Positions 7,035-15,714 are shown, counted from the first letter of the stretch. The stretch: DNA of 47,399 bases from Chloroflexota bacterium (GCA_016875535.1 VGPF01000015.1:1-47399); one strand, 5' to 3'. Numbers and translations are program-made. Notes: generated by a model from the sequence alone, not told the origin.

Positions 7035-7865
7035 ATGGGCATAGCGAAACAGATTGCCGCAAATAAGAAAAACTGGGATGACCGTGTGCCAATTCACGTT
7101 GGGTCGACCAACTATGACCTTACTGGTTTTATCGCAGACCCTGCCCTGATACGGCCGGTCATTGAGTTTGCGAGTAAGGAGCTAGGTGACGTTCGAGGCA
7201 AGAGCCTGCTGCACCTACAGTGCCATATTGGGACTGATACGTTATCCTGGGCGCGTTTGGGGGCTGATGTTACGGGCCTCGACTTTTCTCCCAAAGCTAT
7301 CGCAGCAGCTAAGAAATTAAGTCGCGAAGCGAAGACACCAGGCCGATTCGTGGTATCAGACGTCTACGCGGCGCCATCAGTCCTGCGCAAACGGTATGAC
7401 GTTGTCTACACAGGTGTTGGGGCGCTCTGCTGGCTTCCAGATATCCGGAAGTGGGCTCGTGTTGTTGCCCGTTGCCTCAAGCTGGGAGGCGTGTTCTATG
7501 TTCATGATGTCCACCCCATCGCGTTGGCCGCGAGCGACAACTTAGGGCCTGAAGGCCCTCGCTTTGCTAACCCCTACTTCGAAGTGCCGAAGGCAGTGAT
7601 GTACGACGACCCAAAGACATATGCCGGTGATGGAGTGCTTAAACACCCGCGCAGTTATGAATGGAACCATGGCTTAGGTGAAATGGTGACGGCGCTTATC
7701 GACGCTGGCCTGACGCTTGAATGGCTTCGAGAGCATCGAGAGCTATCGTGGGTGCGCTGGCCAGGGATGGTTGAGAAGAGACCTGGCTGGTGGGTTCTAC
7801 CGAAGGGCGCTGTTGACGTTCCGCTAGAATTCTCCATAAAGGCGACGAAAGTGGTGCGGCGATAA
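7035..7865 (+). CDS. Class I SAM-dependent methyltransferase
   Basis: 276 residues with a Rossmann-type SAM site: motif I LLHLQCHIGTDTLSWARLG, the acidic motif II in VTGLDFSPKAI, and a later acidic/hydrophobic strand (YDVVYTGVGALCWLPDI). The C-terminal part (HDVHPIAL, then the WVRWPGMVEKRPGWW region) is typical of an uncharacterised small-molecule methyltransferase family. Substrate unknown. It is placed just behind the reductase. Its base composition is slightly more AT-rich than its neighbours, which hints at a separate origin. Confidence 0.85.
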   Translation: MGIAKQIAANKKNWDDRVPIHVGSTNYDLTGFIADPALIRPVIEFASKELGDVRGKSLLHLQCHIGTDTLSWARLGADVTGLDFSPKAIAAAKKLSREAKTPGRFVVSDVYAAPSVLRKRYDVVYTGVGALCWLPDIRKWARVVARCLKLGGVFYVHDVHPIALAASDNLGPEGPRFANPYFEVPKAVMYDDPKTYAGDGVLKHPRSYEWNHGLGEMVTALIDAGLTLEWLREHRELSWVRWPGMVEKRPGWWVLPKGAVDVPLEFSIKATKVVRR

Positions 7866-7875
7866 CGGGGGGTGC

Positions 7876-8574
7876 CTACCTCGCCGCCTTCGCGCGCTCC
7901 ACGATGGACTTAAAGATGTAGACGCCATCGTGCCCACCTAGGATATCTTCGGCACAGCGCTCCGGGTGCGGCATCATGCCAAGGACGTTCCGCCCCTTAT
8001 TGCAGATGCCCGCGATGTTCTCCAGGGAGCCGTTGGGGTTCGCCGAGTCTGTCAGCGCGCCCTCGGGCGTGCTGTAGCGGAAGACCACCTGGTTGCCCGC
8101 GCTCAGATCCCGCAGCGTCGCCTCGTCGGCGTAGTAGCGCCCTTCGCCGTGGGAGATCGGGATGCGCAGCACTTGGCCTTGCCTGCAGGCGCTGGTGAAC
8201 GGCGTCGCCGTCGTCTCCGTGCGGAGGTGCACCCATTCACAGTGGAACTCCAGGTCCCGGTTGCGCATCAGCACTCCGGGGAGCAGGCCCGATTCACAGA
8301 GGATCTGGAAGCCGTTGCAGATGCCGATGACGAGCTTGCCCTTCGCCGCATGCTCCTCCACCGCCTTCATCACCGGGGAGAAGCGCGCGATGGCGCCGGT
8401 GCGCAAATAATCGCCGTAGGAGAAGCCGCCGGGGAGGATCACGCAGTCGAAGCGCGTGATGTCCGTATCCTTGTGCCACACGTACTCCACCGGTTCATGG
8501 AGCACGTGCTCGATGACGTGATGACAATCTCGGTCGCTCCACGTCCCTGGGAAAACCACTACGCCGAAGCGCAT
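7876..8574 (-). CDS. purQ: Phosphoribosylformylglycinamidine synthase subunit PurQ (glutaminase)
   Basis: The glutamine amidotransferase subunit that feeds ammonia to PurL in step four of purine synthesis. The class I amidotransferase nucleophile is in [13 protein letters not shown], the catalytic His-Glu is in MMPHPERC, and the N-terminal FPGTWSDRD and [12 protein letters not shown] match PurQ. 232 residues is normal. The start has GGAGTGA upstream. It is not next to purL (34.2 kb here) and no purS is visible in the window. Confidence 0.96.
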   Translation of the reverse strand: MRFGVVVFPGTWSDRDCHHVIEHVLHEPVEYVWHKDTDITRFDCVILPGGFSYGDYLRTGAIARFSPVMKAVEEHAAKGKLVIGICNGFQILCESGLLPGVLMRNRDLEFHCEWVHLRTETTATPFTSACRQGQVLRIPISHGEGRYYADEATLRDLSAGNQVVFRYSTPEGALTDSANPNGSLENIAGICNKGRNVLGMMPHPERCAEDILGGHDGVYIFKSIVERAKAAR

Positions 8575-8625
8575 AGCGTCACTCCAACGCCCCGATGTCG
8601 CACCGGGACGCGCTCATTATAAGAG

Positions 8626-8652
8626 AAAAGCCCCGCACTTGGCGGGGCTTTC
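8626..8652 (-). terminator. Rho-independent terminator after yqeY
   Basis: AAAGCCCCGC, a short loop, GCGGGGCTTT: a strong hairpin flanked by A and T runs in both directions. It ends the rpsU-yqeY transcript before purQ. Confidence 0.8.
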
Positions 8653-8673
8653 TGCGTTGCATCTGCGAACGGG

Positions 8674-9123
8674 CTACAGGCTCGCCAGCGTCTCCGTCAC
8701 GATGGTGTTCACCATCTGGCCGTCGGCCTTGCCCTTGACCAGCGGCATCAGCTTGCCCATCACCTTGCCCTTATCGCCGGGGCCTTTCGCGCCCACCTCT
8801 TCGATGATCTTCTTCACCGCGGCCTTGATATCGTCGGCGGACATCTGCTGCGGCAGGTAGGCCTGCAGCACCTTGATCTCCGATTCTTCCTTTGTGGCGA
8901 GGTCCTGCCGGTTGCCCTTCAGGAACATCTCGATGCTCTCCCGGCGTTGTTTCACCAGGCGCGCGATGATCTCCTCAACCTGGGCATCGGTAAGGGCGCT
9001 GCCTTGCTTGACCTCGGCCATCGTGGCGGCCGTTTTGACGTGCCGGATCGTGTCCATGCGCGTCTGATCGCGGGCGCGCATGGCATCCTTCAGGTCAGCG
9101 TCAAGCCGTTGGAGGAGGCTCAT
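8674..9123 (-). CDS. GatB/YqeY domain-containing protein
   Basis: 149 residues, the stand-alone YqeY family related to the C-terminal tRNA-binding domain of the GatB amidotransferase subunit. Family features: the N-terminal LLQRLDADLKDAMRARD followed by an RHVKTA motif, then LQAYLPQQMSADDIKAAV, and the C-terminal GKVMGKLMPLVKGKADGQMV. Thought to bind tRNA, but not an amidotransferase itself. It lies 18 bases downstream of rpsU in the same transcript, a common rpsU-yqeY pairing. Confidence 0.93.
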   Translation of the reverse strand: MSLLQRLDADLKDAMRARDQTRMDTIRHVKTAATMAEVKQGSALTDAQVEEIIARLVKQRRESIEMFLKGNRQDLATKEESEIKVLQAYLPQQMSADDIKAAVKKIIEEVGAKGPGDKGKVMGKLMPLVKGKADGQMVNTIVTETLASL

Positions 9124-9141
9124 AGAAGGTGAGCGGAGAGC

Positions 9142-9330
9142 TTAGGCGTTCTTCTGCCGGGAGCTCTTGCGGCGCTTGGCCGCCTCTTTCTTCTTCCTCA
9201 CAACGCTGGGTGGCTCATAGTGTTCACGACGGCGGGCCTCTGCGAGGATGCCGTCCTGTTGTACTTTCCGGTTGAATCTCTTGAGGAGACTTTCGAAGGT
9301 CTCGTCTGGGGCGAGTCGAACTTCGACCAT
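9142..9330 (-). CDS. rpsU: 30S ribosomal protein S21
   Basis: A 62-residue basic protein: [21 protein letters not shown] with the downstream [10 protein letters not shown], and a lysine/arginine-rich tail ([14 protein letters not shown]), as expected for bS21. It acts in translation initiation near the anti-Shine-Dalgarno end of 16S rRNA. The open frame reaches 9357, but AAAGGGGGTGA lies 5 bases before ATG 9330, which fixes the start there. Confidence 0.93.
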   Translation of the reverse strand: MVEVRLAPDETFESLLKRFNRKVQQDGILAEARRREHYEPPSVVRKKKEAAKRRKSSRQKNA

Positions 9331-9402
9331 GACAGTCACCCCCTTTCGCACGTGCATTTAGGGACAGAAAAATCCCTAGCGAAGGAGTACAGGGGACGAT
9401 TT

Positions 9403-9432
9403 AGTATAGGCGAAGTCCGCTTCAGGTGTCAA
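9403..9432 (-). promoter_or_regulatory. Promoter of rpsU-yqeY
   Basis: On the minus strand, TTGACA (9427..9432), an 18-base spacer and TATACT (9403..9408): near consensus. The 70-base leader contains an AGGGA/TCCCT inverted repeat. Confidence 0.7.
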
Positions 9433-9583
9433 CCCTGGAGCGGCATGCGGAAACGAGCAGCGGATCACTTCTGTTGTCCTTCTGTTGAGACCAGCATGCC
9501 AGCGACTGGACATAATGCACGGCGCGTCGCCAAGACACTTCTACGCACGACCAAACGGCGGTCTAGGCCAGGTGTTTTCTGAA

Positions 9584-10300
9584 CTAGCCGAGGGTGCGCT
9601 TCCAGGCGTCCTCGGCGGCCTCCCGGTTGTAGGCCTGGAGGCGCGCATCGCAGGCAAAGGCATGGCCCACGCCGGGGTAGATCTTGAAATCGTGGACCTT
9701 ACCCAGCCGCCTCAGGTCAGCCTCCACCTGGCGCACGTCGGCCGGCGTAAGGTTCGCGTCCGTCTCGCCGAAGCAGCCCAGCACCGGCGCGGTGAGCAGC
9801 TCCGCATAGCGGTGCGGCGATATGGGTCGCTGAAGCGTCGTCTCCCTGGCCACGATGCTGCCTGAGTAATAGACGGCGGCGGCCTTGATATCCCGATTCA
9901 GGCAGGCGGCCAGCCAGGAGAGCGTCCCTCCCATGCAGTAGCCTGTGCAGGCGATCCTATCGGCCCGGGCCTTGGAAAGGGTCTTGATATAGTCCAGTGC
10001 GATGCGGGTATCGGCGTTCGTCTGCGCATCCACCAGCCCGTTCAAGGTCGGCATGACGCGCGGGTCGCCCATCTGAAATGTGGTCTCCCTACCGGCGCGG
10101 TAGTACATATTGGGCATGACGGCCACAAAGCCCTCTGACGCGAAGCGCTGGGCCGCGCTCTTCATCCAAGCGTCCAGGCCCAGGCCGTGCATGAAGATGA
10201 GCACTACAGAGTACGTCCCGTAGTCCTTCGGCTCCGCGATGTAGGTCTGCATCGGCGCGCCGTCGCCGGGAATGTCCACCATGCGTGTTGTGACGTCCAT
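9584..10300 (-). CDS. Dienelactone hydrolase family protein
   Basis: 238 residues with an alpha/beta-hydrolase fold. The nucleophile elbow is GYCMGG (cysteine nucleophile, as in dienelactone hydrolase), the acid is in GETDANLTP, and the catalytic histidine is in YPGVGHAFAC. FMHGLGLDAWMKS supplies the oxyanion region. Such enzymes hydrolyse dienelactones from chlorocatechol breakdown or other esters and lactones. The start follows GAGGGAGG. No other ring-cleavage gene is adjacent, so the substrate is open. Confidence 0.9.
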   Translation of the reverse strand: MDVTTRMVDIPGDGAPMQTYIAEPKDYGTYSVVLIFMHGLGLDAWMKSAAQRFASEGFVAVMPNMYYRAGRETTFQMGDPRVMPTLNGLVDAQTNADTRIALDYIKTLSKARADRIACTGYCMGGTLSWLAACLNRDIKAAAVYYSGSIVARETTLQRPISPHRYAELLTAPVLGCFGETDANLTPADVRQVEADLRRLGKVHDFKIYPGVGHAFACDARLQAYNREAAEDAWKRTLG

Positions 10301-10464
10301 CGCTCAGCCTCCCTCGGGGAAATTGCCGACATGATACCAGGCGGGACAACCGCATCCGGGGAGGCTTGTAGAGGGCGGGGCGAAGTCGGCTGCGATTGGA
10401 CCTGTGGAGGGACAAAGAATCGGGCACGTGACGCCGTGCGCCTCGGGCATCTGTGGCGCGTGGT

Positions 10465-10887
10465 CTACCCCGCCAGGAGCTTCCGCACCTCTGCGTGCGC
10501 CAGCACCACGTGCGGCTCCCGCTGGATCGCCACGAAGTAGCTCCGGCCGAAGCCGTCGCCCTCCTCCGTCGGCGTCAGCAACGATCGCGTGTAGACCAGC
10601 ACCTTGTGCGCGGCGGAGGCGGTGTTCTCCTCCTCCGATTCCAGGAGCTCGTCTATCCGCACGATGAGCGCCGAGATCTGCCGCAGCCAGGCGAACCACT
10701 CATCGCCGACGACGAGCCGGAAGAACTCGCCGTTCGTCTTGATGCGCCCGAAGGTGCGCTCGTAGGCGGCGCGCTCATCGTCCAGCAGCATCTTGTGGAG
10801 GTGGAGCAGCCTTTCCCGCAGGGTGGACAGGCGTTCGCGCGCATCTGGAGACATCGGCCCGCTTGGGACCGGGGGTTGCTCAGCCAT
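10465..10887 (-). CDS. Hypothetical protein, all-alpha, conserved-looking
   Basis: 140 residues: an N-terminal helix (ARERLSTLRERLLHLHKMLLDDERAAYERTFG is one continuous amphipathic run), then a conserved-looking core (GEFFRLVVGDEWFAWLRQIS) and a second helical half ending EPHVVLAHAEVRKLL. No membrane segment or catalytic motif. Similar unnamed proteins occur in many bacteria as far as I recall. No function can be assigned. Confidence 0.7.
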   Translation of the reverse strand: MAEQPPVPSGPMSPDARERLSTLRERLLHLHKMLLDDERAAYERTFGRIKTNGEFFRLVVGDEWFAWLRQISALIVRIDELLESEEENTASAAHKVLVYTRSLLTPTEEGDGFGRSYFVAIQREPHVVLAHAEVRKLLAG

Positions 10888-10943
10888 AGCGAATCAATTG
10901 TAGCCGAAGGGCCGGGATAGGTTCTCTTTTGGGCGGGGGAGGC

Positions 10944-11075
10944 TCAGAGCGGCGAAAGACTGCCCACGGCCTTTGCGATAAGCCCTAAGACCGCCAGCGG
11001 CAGCGCTAATGGCAGCATCACAAAGCAGCCTAGGCGGTCCAGGTGGGTGTTCAGCGAACGGTGTCTCTTGCTCAT
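10944..11075 (-). CDS. Small single-helix membrane protein (43 aa)
   Basis: ATG at complement 11073..11075 to TGA at complement 10944..10946. A basic N-terminus (MSKRHRSLNTHLDRLG) is followed by one long hydrophobic helix (CFVMLPLALPLAVLGLIA). The ribosome binding site is weak (AAGGGAT). The topology is that of a small inner-membrane protein and no partner is evident. Confidence 0.45.
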   Translation of the reverse strand: MSKRHRSLNTHLDRLGCFVMLPLALPLAVLGLIAKAVGSLSPL

Positions 11076-11285
11076 GGAAGATCCCTTGAACATGTGGAGG
11101 GCATGACTTCGTATATGCCCTTGGCACTATGCCATAGGCGGCTCTCCGCGGCTAGTCGCATAGACCGGCGAGCGGCGCCCTCTATAGCGCAGCACACTAC
11201 GCCCTTGCGAAGGTTTGTCCGTTGCCTCGCCCTATGCGCCTGTGTATCATGTGGCGCGTTCAAGACTCCTTCCCCTGGAGGATGC

Positions 11286-11786
11286 ATGGGTAACAAGGTC
11301 ATCACCAAAGATGCGGAGGCGCTCATCGGCGTTGAGTCCGCCCCCATCAAGACCGAAATCGAAAAGCACGATATCCAGAAGTTTGCGCAGGCCATCGCCT
11401 GGCCCAACAAGCCGAACCCTCTCTACTACGATGAAGAGCACGGCAAAAAGTCCAAGTATGGCTCCATCATCGCGCCCCCCAGCTTCGTCACCAGCATGAA
11501 GTGGCTGGGCCAGACGGTGGAGCGTGTCAACCCCACCATGGGCAAGTATCGAGTGGGCATGAACGGCGGCAACGAGTACGAGATGTATAAGCCTATCAAG
11601 CCGGGCGACGTCCTCACCGCTCGCGGGAAGCTCTCCAGCCTCAAGGAGTCGCCTAGGGACGATGGCGGTGTGATGCTCATCCTTGGCTTCGAGGGCGACT
11701 TCATAGATCAAAAGGGAGAGAAGGTCGCCACCGCCCGCCAGACCCTTCTCCGCATCTACGGCCCCGACCAGGTCCGCAAGGAATAA
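11286..11786 (+). CDS. FAS1-like/MaoC N-terminal dehydratase domain protein
   Basis: 166 residues of the hot-dog fold FAS1-like dehydratase (MaoC N-terminal) family: an N-terminal helix (HDIQKFAQAIAW) with NPLYYDEEHGKKSKYG, APPSFVTSM, and the beta-rich second half with MYKPIKPGDVLTARGKL. This half lacks the catalytic D-H dyad, which sits in its MaoC C-terminal partner (11877..12308). Together they form a two-gene enoyl-CoA hydratase. ATG 11286 is chosen because GGAGG lies 4 bases upstream and the homologous region begins here. The gene opens a rightward catabolic block. Confidence 0.88.
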   Translation: MGNKVITKDAEALIGVESAPIKTEIEKHDIQKFAQAIAWPNKPNPLYYDEEHGKKSKYGSIIAPPSFVTSMKWLGQTVERVNPTMGKYRVGMNGGNEYEMYKPIKPGDVLTARGKLSSLKESPRDDGGVMLILGFEGDFIDQKGEKVATARQTLLRIYGPDQVRKE

Positions 11787-11795
11787 CTAATGATG

Positions 11796-11825
11796 TAGAG
11801 GGCGACCACGCGTGGTCGCCCTCTA
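11796..11825. repeat. 30-base perfect palindrome between the two hydratase genes
   Basis: TAGAGGGCGACCACG is followed directly by its reverse complement. It starts 9 bases after the first hydratase stop codon and ends 51 bases before the second gene. The RNA would form a near-15-pair stem with an AT-rich flank (ATAAAG) but no T run. An mRNA-stability or partial-termination element is likely, setting the ratio of the two subunits. Confidence 0.7.
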
Positions 11826-11876
11826 TAAAGAATCATAGTCGCCCGCTTGAGAAACATAACGCCACAGAGGTTACCA

Positions 11877-12308
11877 ATGGCAAAAGTCTATTTCGAAGAT
11901 GTCCAAGTCGGCCAGGAGCTGCCTTCCTATACGATCAAGGCTGGGTACATGGAGCTCAACCGTTTCGCCGGCGCGAACGATGAGCTGATTCCCATCCATA
12001 TGGATCCTGACTACGCTAAGAACGTCGCCAAGCTGCCCGATGTCATCGTCATGGGCAACCTTAAGCTCGCCTATATGTGCAACGTCCTCACCAATTGGGG
12101 TGGCGACGACCTCTGGGTGCGGAAGCTGGAAGTCTCCTACCGCAAGATGGATGTGGTGAACGAAACGCTGACGGCCAAGGCCGTAGTGAAGGCCAAGAGG
12201 ACAGAGGGCCACGACCACCTGGTTGACCTTGATCTGTGGGTAGAGAACGGTAAAGGCGAAAAGACAGCCCCCGGCAGAGCCGTCGTGGCGCTTCCCGCCA
12301 GAGTGTAA
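11877..12308 (+). CDS. MaoC-like dehydratase (enoyl-CoA hydratase subunit)
   Basis: 143 residues with a hot-dog fold. FEDVQVGQELPSYTIKAGYM leads to the family hydratase motif region: ANDELIPIHMDPDYA supplies the Asp/His dyad. VIVMGNLKLAYMCNVL and the closing strands match MaoC domains. It pairs with the FAS1-like half 91 bases upstream to give a trans-enoyl-CoA hydratase, probably acting on CoA thioesters made by the class III CoA-transferases that follow. ATG 11877 is preferred over 11847 because homology starts there. Confidence 0.9.
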   Translation: MAKVYFEDVQVGQELPSYTIKAGYMELNRFAGANDELIPIHMDPDYAKNVAKLPDVIVMGNLKLAYMCNVLTNWGGDDLWVRKLEVSYRKMDVVNETLTAKAVVKAKRTEGHDHLVDLDLWVENGKGEKTAPGRAVVALPARV

Positions 12309-12433
12309 ACGCAGATAGCGCGTTGCACGCTCGTTCAAACTGCTATGTGCGAACACGCTTGATTAGATGAGCGAAATGCCTATCCCCTCTCAGGGAAGGG
12401 GTTAGGTCGAATCAAGTTCCTCCTTATCCCATC

Positions 12434-12442
12434 TGCTACACT
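12434..12442 (+). promoter_or_regulatory. Extended -10, probable leaderless promoter for the first CoA-transferase
   Basis: TGCTACACT ends 8 bases before ATG 12451, so transcription would start at or next to the start codon. No ribosome binding site is present between them. Confidence 0.5.
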
Positions 12443-12450
12443 ACGCCACT

Positions 12451-13707
12451 ATGTCGCCTGCTCAAGATATGCCGAGCCTCCTGGCCCCCTATCGCGTCCT
12501 CGATCTGACGGACCTGAAAGGCCATCTGTGCGGCAAGGTCCTCGCCGAGATGGGCGCCGACGTCGTGAAGATCGAGCCTCCCGGCGGCGACTCCGCCCGC
12601 GACCTCGGCCCCTTCATTGATGACATCCCCGATCGCAACCGCAGTCTCTATTGGTGCGCCTATAACCTCAGCAAGCGCGGCATCACGCTCAACCTGGAAA
12701 CGGCGGACGGCCGCGACCTCTTCCGTCGCCTCGTCGCCAAGGCCGATTTCGTTCTCGAATCCTTCAAGCCGGGCTATCTTGACCGCCTGGGCTTGGGCTA
12801 TGACTCCCTGCGCAAGATCAAGAAGGACATCGTCCTCACCTCCATCACGCCCTTCGGCCAGACCGGGCCGTACAAGAACTATGAGGCCTCAGACCTCATC
12901 CTGATGGGCATGGGCGGCTTCATGTCGGAGAACGGGTACCATGATTCACCGCCCATTCGCATGAGCCAGGATCAGGCCTACAACCACGGCGGCATCTACG
13001 GCGCGGCGGCGAGCCTGGCCGCCCACTACGACCGTGTGAAGTCGGGCGAAGGTCAGCATATTGATGTCTGCATCCAAGAGGCCCTCGCTCTCATGTTCGA
13101 TCCGCCGATGCAAGAGTGGATCATGAACAAGAAGGAAGGGACCAACCGCGTCGGCGCCAAGATGATACGCGGCAAGATCCTCATGCGCCTCGTCTGGCCC
13201 TGCAAGGACGGCTTCGTCACCTGGCGGCTCTTCACCGGAGGAGCGGTGGGCCGTCGCACCCACCTCATCATTGACTGGGCGGAAGAGGATGGCCAGCACA
13301 CCGGCCTCAAGGGGACCAAGTGGGAAGACATAGACATGCTGGATATCACCCAGCCCCAGCTGGACAAGTGGGACGAAGTCTTCAGCGAGTTCTTCATGCG
13401 CCACACCAAGGAGCAGCTGGTGGAAGGCTCCCTCAAGCGCCACATGATGATCTACCCCGTGAACACGATCAAAGACGCCCTCGCCCATCGCCACTTGAAG
13501 GCGCGCGAATTCTGGGTGGACGTGGAACACCCCGAGCTTGGGCGCGCGTTGAGGTATCCCGGCCCCTATTGGAAGGTCCACGGCGCGCCCTGGGGCACCC
13601 GTGGCCGCGCCCCCCTGGTGGGCGAGCACAACGATGAGATATACCTGAAGGATCTCGGCCTGACCAAGGACGAGCTGATCTCTCTAGCGGAAGCGGGCGT
13701 TATCTGA
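12451..13707 (+). CDS. CaiB/BaiF (class III) CoA-transferase family protein
   Basis: 418 residues. The N-terminus is YRVLDLTDLKGHLCGKVLAEMGADVVKIEPPGGD, the usual CoA-binding opening of family III transferases. It continues with RNRSLYWCAYNLSKRGITLNL and ADFVLESFKPGYLDRLGLGYDSL, and SITPFGQTGPYKNYEASDLIL with the catalytic Asp. These enzymes move CoA between carboxylic acids through Asp-bound intermediates. Its partner at 14089..15297 suggests a heterodimer or two consecutive CoA-transfer steps. The substrate cannot be read from sequence. Confidence 0.93.
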   Translation: MSPAQDMPSLLAPYRVLDLTDLKGHLCGKVLAEMGADVVKIEPPGGDSARDLGPFIDDIPDRNRSLYWCAYNLSKRGITLNLETADGRDLFRRLVAKADFVLESFKPGYLDRLGLGYDSLRKIKKDIVLTSITPFGQTGPYKNYEASDLILMGMGGFMSENGYHDSPPIRMSQDQAYNHGGIYGAAASLAAHYDRVKSGEGQHIDVCIQEALALMFDPPMQEWIMNKKEGTNRVGAKMIRGKILMRLVWPCKDGFVTWRLFTGGAVGRRTHLIIDWAEEDGQHTGLKGTKWEDIDMLDITQPQLDKWDEVFSEFFMRHTKEQLVEGSLKRHMMIYPVNTIKDALAHRHLKAREFWVDVEHPELGRALRYPGPYWKVHGAPWGTRGRAPLVGEHNDEIYLKDLGLTKDELISLAEAGVI

Positions 13708-13792
13708 TGCGAAGGGCATATCTTGAACCTAGGCTTACAGCATTGCACCCCATTCCTTCTCAAGAAAGTGGTGGGGGATTAGGTCGCTCGCG

Positions 13793-14092
13793 ATGAAATA
13801 CCTCCTCCTCACCAAGCACCGCGGCGCCTTCAGCGAACTGCCCCTCGGGAAAGTCCGCGCCGCCAAGGCCTACATAGACGCCCGACGTAAGCGCGGCGTC
13901 ATAGAGGCCATCTACGTCTTCCCCGGCGGTGGAGGCATCACCATCTTCAACGCCGCCTCCCACAAGGCATTGATGGACGACCTCACCTCCTATCCCCTCT
14001 TCAACTGGGTCGAGTTTGAAGTGCGCCCCTTGGTGGAAGTGGACGACTACTTCGCCAAGGCCCTCGGCGCCGGAAAGAGGGCCCGCCCATGA
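13793..14092 (+). CDS. Muconolactone delta-isomerase-like small protein
   Basis: 99 residues with the ferredoxin-like dimeric alpha/beta barrel layout seen in muconolactone isomerases: KYLLLTKHRGAFSELPLGK, an alpha helix (AAKAYIDARRKRGVIEAIYVF), FNAASHKALMDDLTSYPLFNWVEFEVRPLVEV. The pattern of placing the small subunit before an ATGA-overlapping CoA-transferase suggests co-translation. It could also be a ligand-binding or stress-response barrel protein, since catalytic residues are not established in this subfamily. Confidence 0.65.
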   Translation: MKYLLLTKHRGAFSELPLGKVRAAKAYIDARRKRGVIEAIYVFPGGGGITIFNAASHKALMDDLTSYPLFNWVEFEVRPLVEVDDYFAKALGAGKRARP

Positions 14093-15297
14093 AACGCCTC
14101 CTCTCCGATGTGAAAGTCCTCGATTTCTCCTGGATGATCGCCGGGCCCTTCGCCACCAAGTTCCTCTCCGACAATGGCGCGGCAGTGGTGAAGGTCGAGA
14201 CGGTGAAGCGCCAAGACGTCATGCGCCACTTCCAGCCTTACCGGGACAACAAGCCCGGCACCAACCGCAGCGGCGTCTGGGCCGCGATGAACTCCGGCAA
14301 GTTCAGCATGGCGCTGAACATGGGCTCTCCCAAGGGGCGAGAGATCGCCATGAAGCTCGCCGCCTGGGCCGATGTTGTGATCGAGAACTACGCCCCCGGC
14401 ACCATGCAGGAATGGGGCTTCACCTATGAGAACTTCAAGAAGGTGAACGAGGACATCATCATGATCAGCATGTCCTCCCTGGGGCAGACCGGGCCCTTCG
14501 CCCACTACCACGGCCTGGGCTTTCACCTCCAGGGCTTCGCCGGCTTCAACCAGATCACCGGGTTCCCGGATAAAGAGCCCTTCGGCAGCATAGCCTACAC
14601 AGACTTCACGGCGCCGCCCTTCGCCGTCACCGCCGTCCTTGGCGCACTGGATTACCGCCGCCGGACGGGCAAGGGCCTTTACATAGATAACTCCCAGGTA
14701 GAAGCCTCCATGCACTTCTTAGGCCCTACCCTTCTTGAGGGCACCGTCAACAACCGCGATAGCGTGCGCAACGGCAACTATTCCAACTATGCCGCCCCGC
14801 ACAATGCCTACAGGTGCAAAGGCGATGACCGCTGGTGCGCCATCGCCGTCTTCACCGATGCTCACTGGAACGGCCTCCTTCAGGCCATGGGCGACCCTGC
14901 CTGGAGCAAGCAAGAGAAATTCGCCACTCTCTTGGGCCGCCTGGAGCACCTCAAGGAGCTTGACGCGCACATTGAAGCGTGGACCGGTGGGCGCTCCCCG
15001 GAGCAGATCATGCAGACGCTGCAGGCCTTAGGCGTCCCTGCCGGCGTGGTCAACGATGGCCGCCGTCTTGTGGAGGACCCGAACTTTGCCGCCCGAAGCT
15101 TCTTCCAGACATTCGATCACCCGGAGATAGGCAAAGCCGTCACCCGGCGCTCGCCTGTCACCTACTCCAACGCCGATACGTCCGTTCCCCGGGGTGCCCC
15201 CGTCCTTGGCCAGGACACCGAGTACGTCTGCACCCAGATCCTCAAGATGTCAGACGAAGAGTGGCTCGGCCTCATGGAGTCCGGCGTCCTGGCGTAG
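14089..15297 (+). CDS. CaiB/BaiF (class III) CoA-transferase family protein
   Basis: 402 residues, overlapping the previous stop as ATGA. The N-terminus is VKVLDFSWMIAGPFATKFLSDNGAAVVKVE; further on come MNSGKFSMALNMGSPKGREI, WADVVIENYAPGTMQEWG and SMSSLGQTGPFAHYHGLG. The catalytic Asp lies in the IAYTDFTAPPF region typical of the family. The C-terminus has GVPAGVVNDGRRLVEDPNFAAR. Its substrate is unknown. Together with the hydratase pair it points to anaerobic-style activation and breakdown of a carboxylic acid as CoA thioester. Confidence 0.93.
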   Translation: MKRLLSDVKVLDFSWMIAGPFATKFLSDNGAAVVKVETVKRQDVMRHFQPYRDNKPGTNRSGVWAAMNSGKFSMALNMGSPKGREIAMKLAAWADVVIENYAPGTMQEWGFTYENFKKVNEDIIMISMSSLGQTGPFAHYHGLGFHLQGFAGFNQITGFPDKEPFGSIAYTDFTAPPFAVTAVLGALDYRRRTGKGLYIDNSQVEASMHFLGPTLLEGTVNNRDSVRNGNYSNYAAPHNAYRCKGDDRWCAIAVFTDAHWNGLLQAMGDPAWSKQEKFATLLGRLEHLKELDAHIEAWTGGRSPEQIMQTLQALGVPAGVVNDGRRLVEDPNFAARSFFQTFDHPEIGKAVTRRSPVTYSNADTSVPRGAPVLGQDTEYVCTQILKMSDEEWLGLMESGVLA

Positions 15298-15322
15298 CGG
15301 GTTCCCCGGCCCCGTATTTCCA

Positions 15323-15652
15323 GTGTCCCCGGCTGCGCAATCGTCCCTGGCGCCCAGCCAGCCCTCCGGGCTGATCCGCGTGAAGGTGCGCGGCTTTGCC
15401 GGGCGCTACCTTGCCGTGAAGCGCACGCCCATGGGGATCGTCATCGAGACGAGCTCGCCGACGGGCAAGTTCGCCAAGACGCCTGATGGGCCCTTTACCT
15501 CAGAGTCGCTGCATCTGGATATCCCCGTCTCTCAGAGCGAGGCGACCTTCTACTACCAGGACAGCACAGAGGGCAAGCTCAAGCTGAGCGCCCGCGTCCG
15601 AGGCCGCCTCTGGAAGATGGGCCGCCAGAAGGCCACCATCGCCAAGCAGTAG
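15323..15652 (+). CDS. Small orphan protein resembling one repeat of a bacterial surface (Ig-like) protein
   Basis: An open frame with GTG 15323 that starts 25 bases after the CoA-transferase stop and ends at TAG 15650..15652. The core (ETSSPTGKFAKTPDGPF, then SEATFYYQDSTEGKLKLSAR) resembles one Ig-like repeat of large secreted or surface proteins, where a serine-rich strand and a FYYxDxxxG strand are typical. There is no signal peptide and only one repeat, so it may be a fragment. The start is unsure, since no ribosome binding site is clear. Confidence 0.4.
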   Translation: MSPAAQSSLAPSQPSGLIRVKVRGFAGRYLAVKRTPMGIVIETSSPTGKFAKTPDGPFTSESLHLDIPVSQSEATFYYQDSTEGKLKLSARVRGRLWKMGRQKATIAKQ

Positions 15653-15705
15653 GCCGCGCATCGGCCCTCCCGCAGTCGCCGCCCTTTGCGTTGTTCGCCG
15701 CCGCT

Positions 15706-15714
15706 TGCTAGAGT
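15706..15714 (+). promoter_or_regulatory. Extended -10 for the LLM-NIPSNAP operon
   Basis: TGCTAGAGT, 34 bases before GTG 15749. Matches the TGCTANNNT pattern seen in several other upstream regions of the window. Confidence 0.4.
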
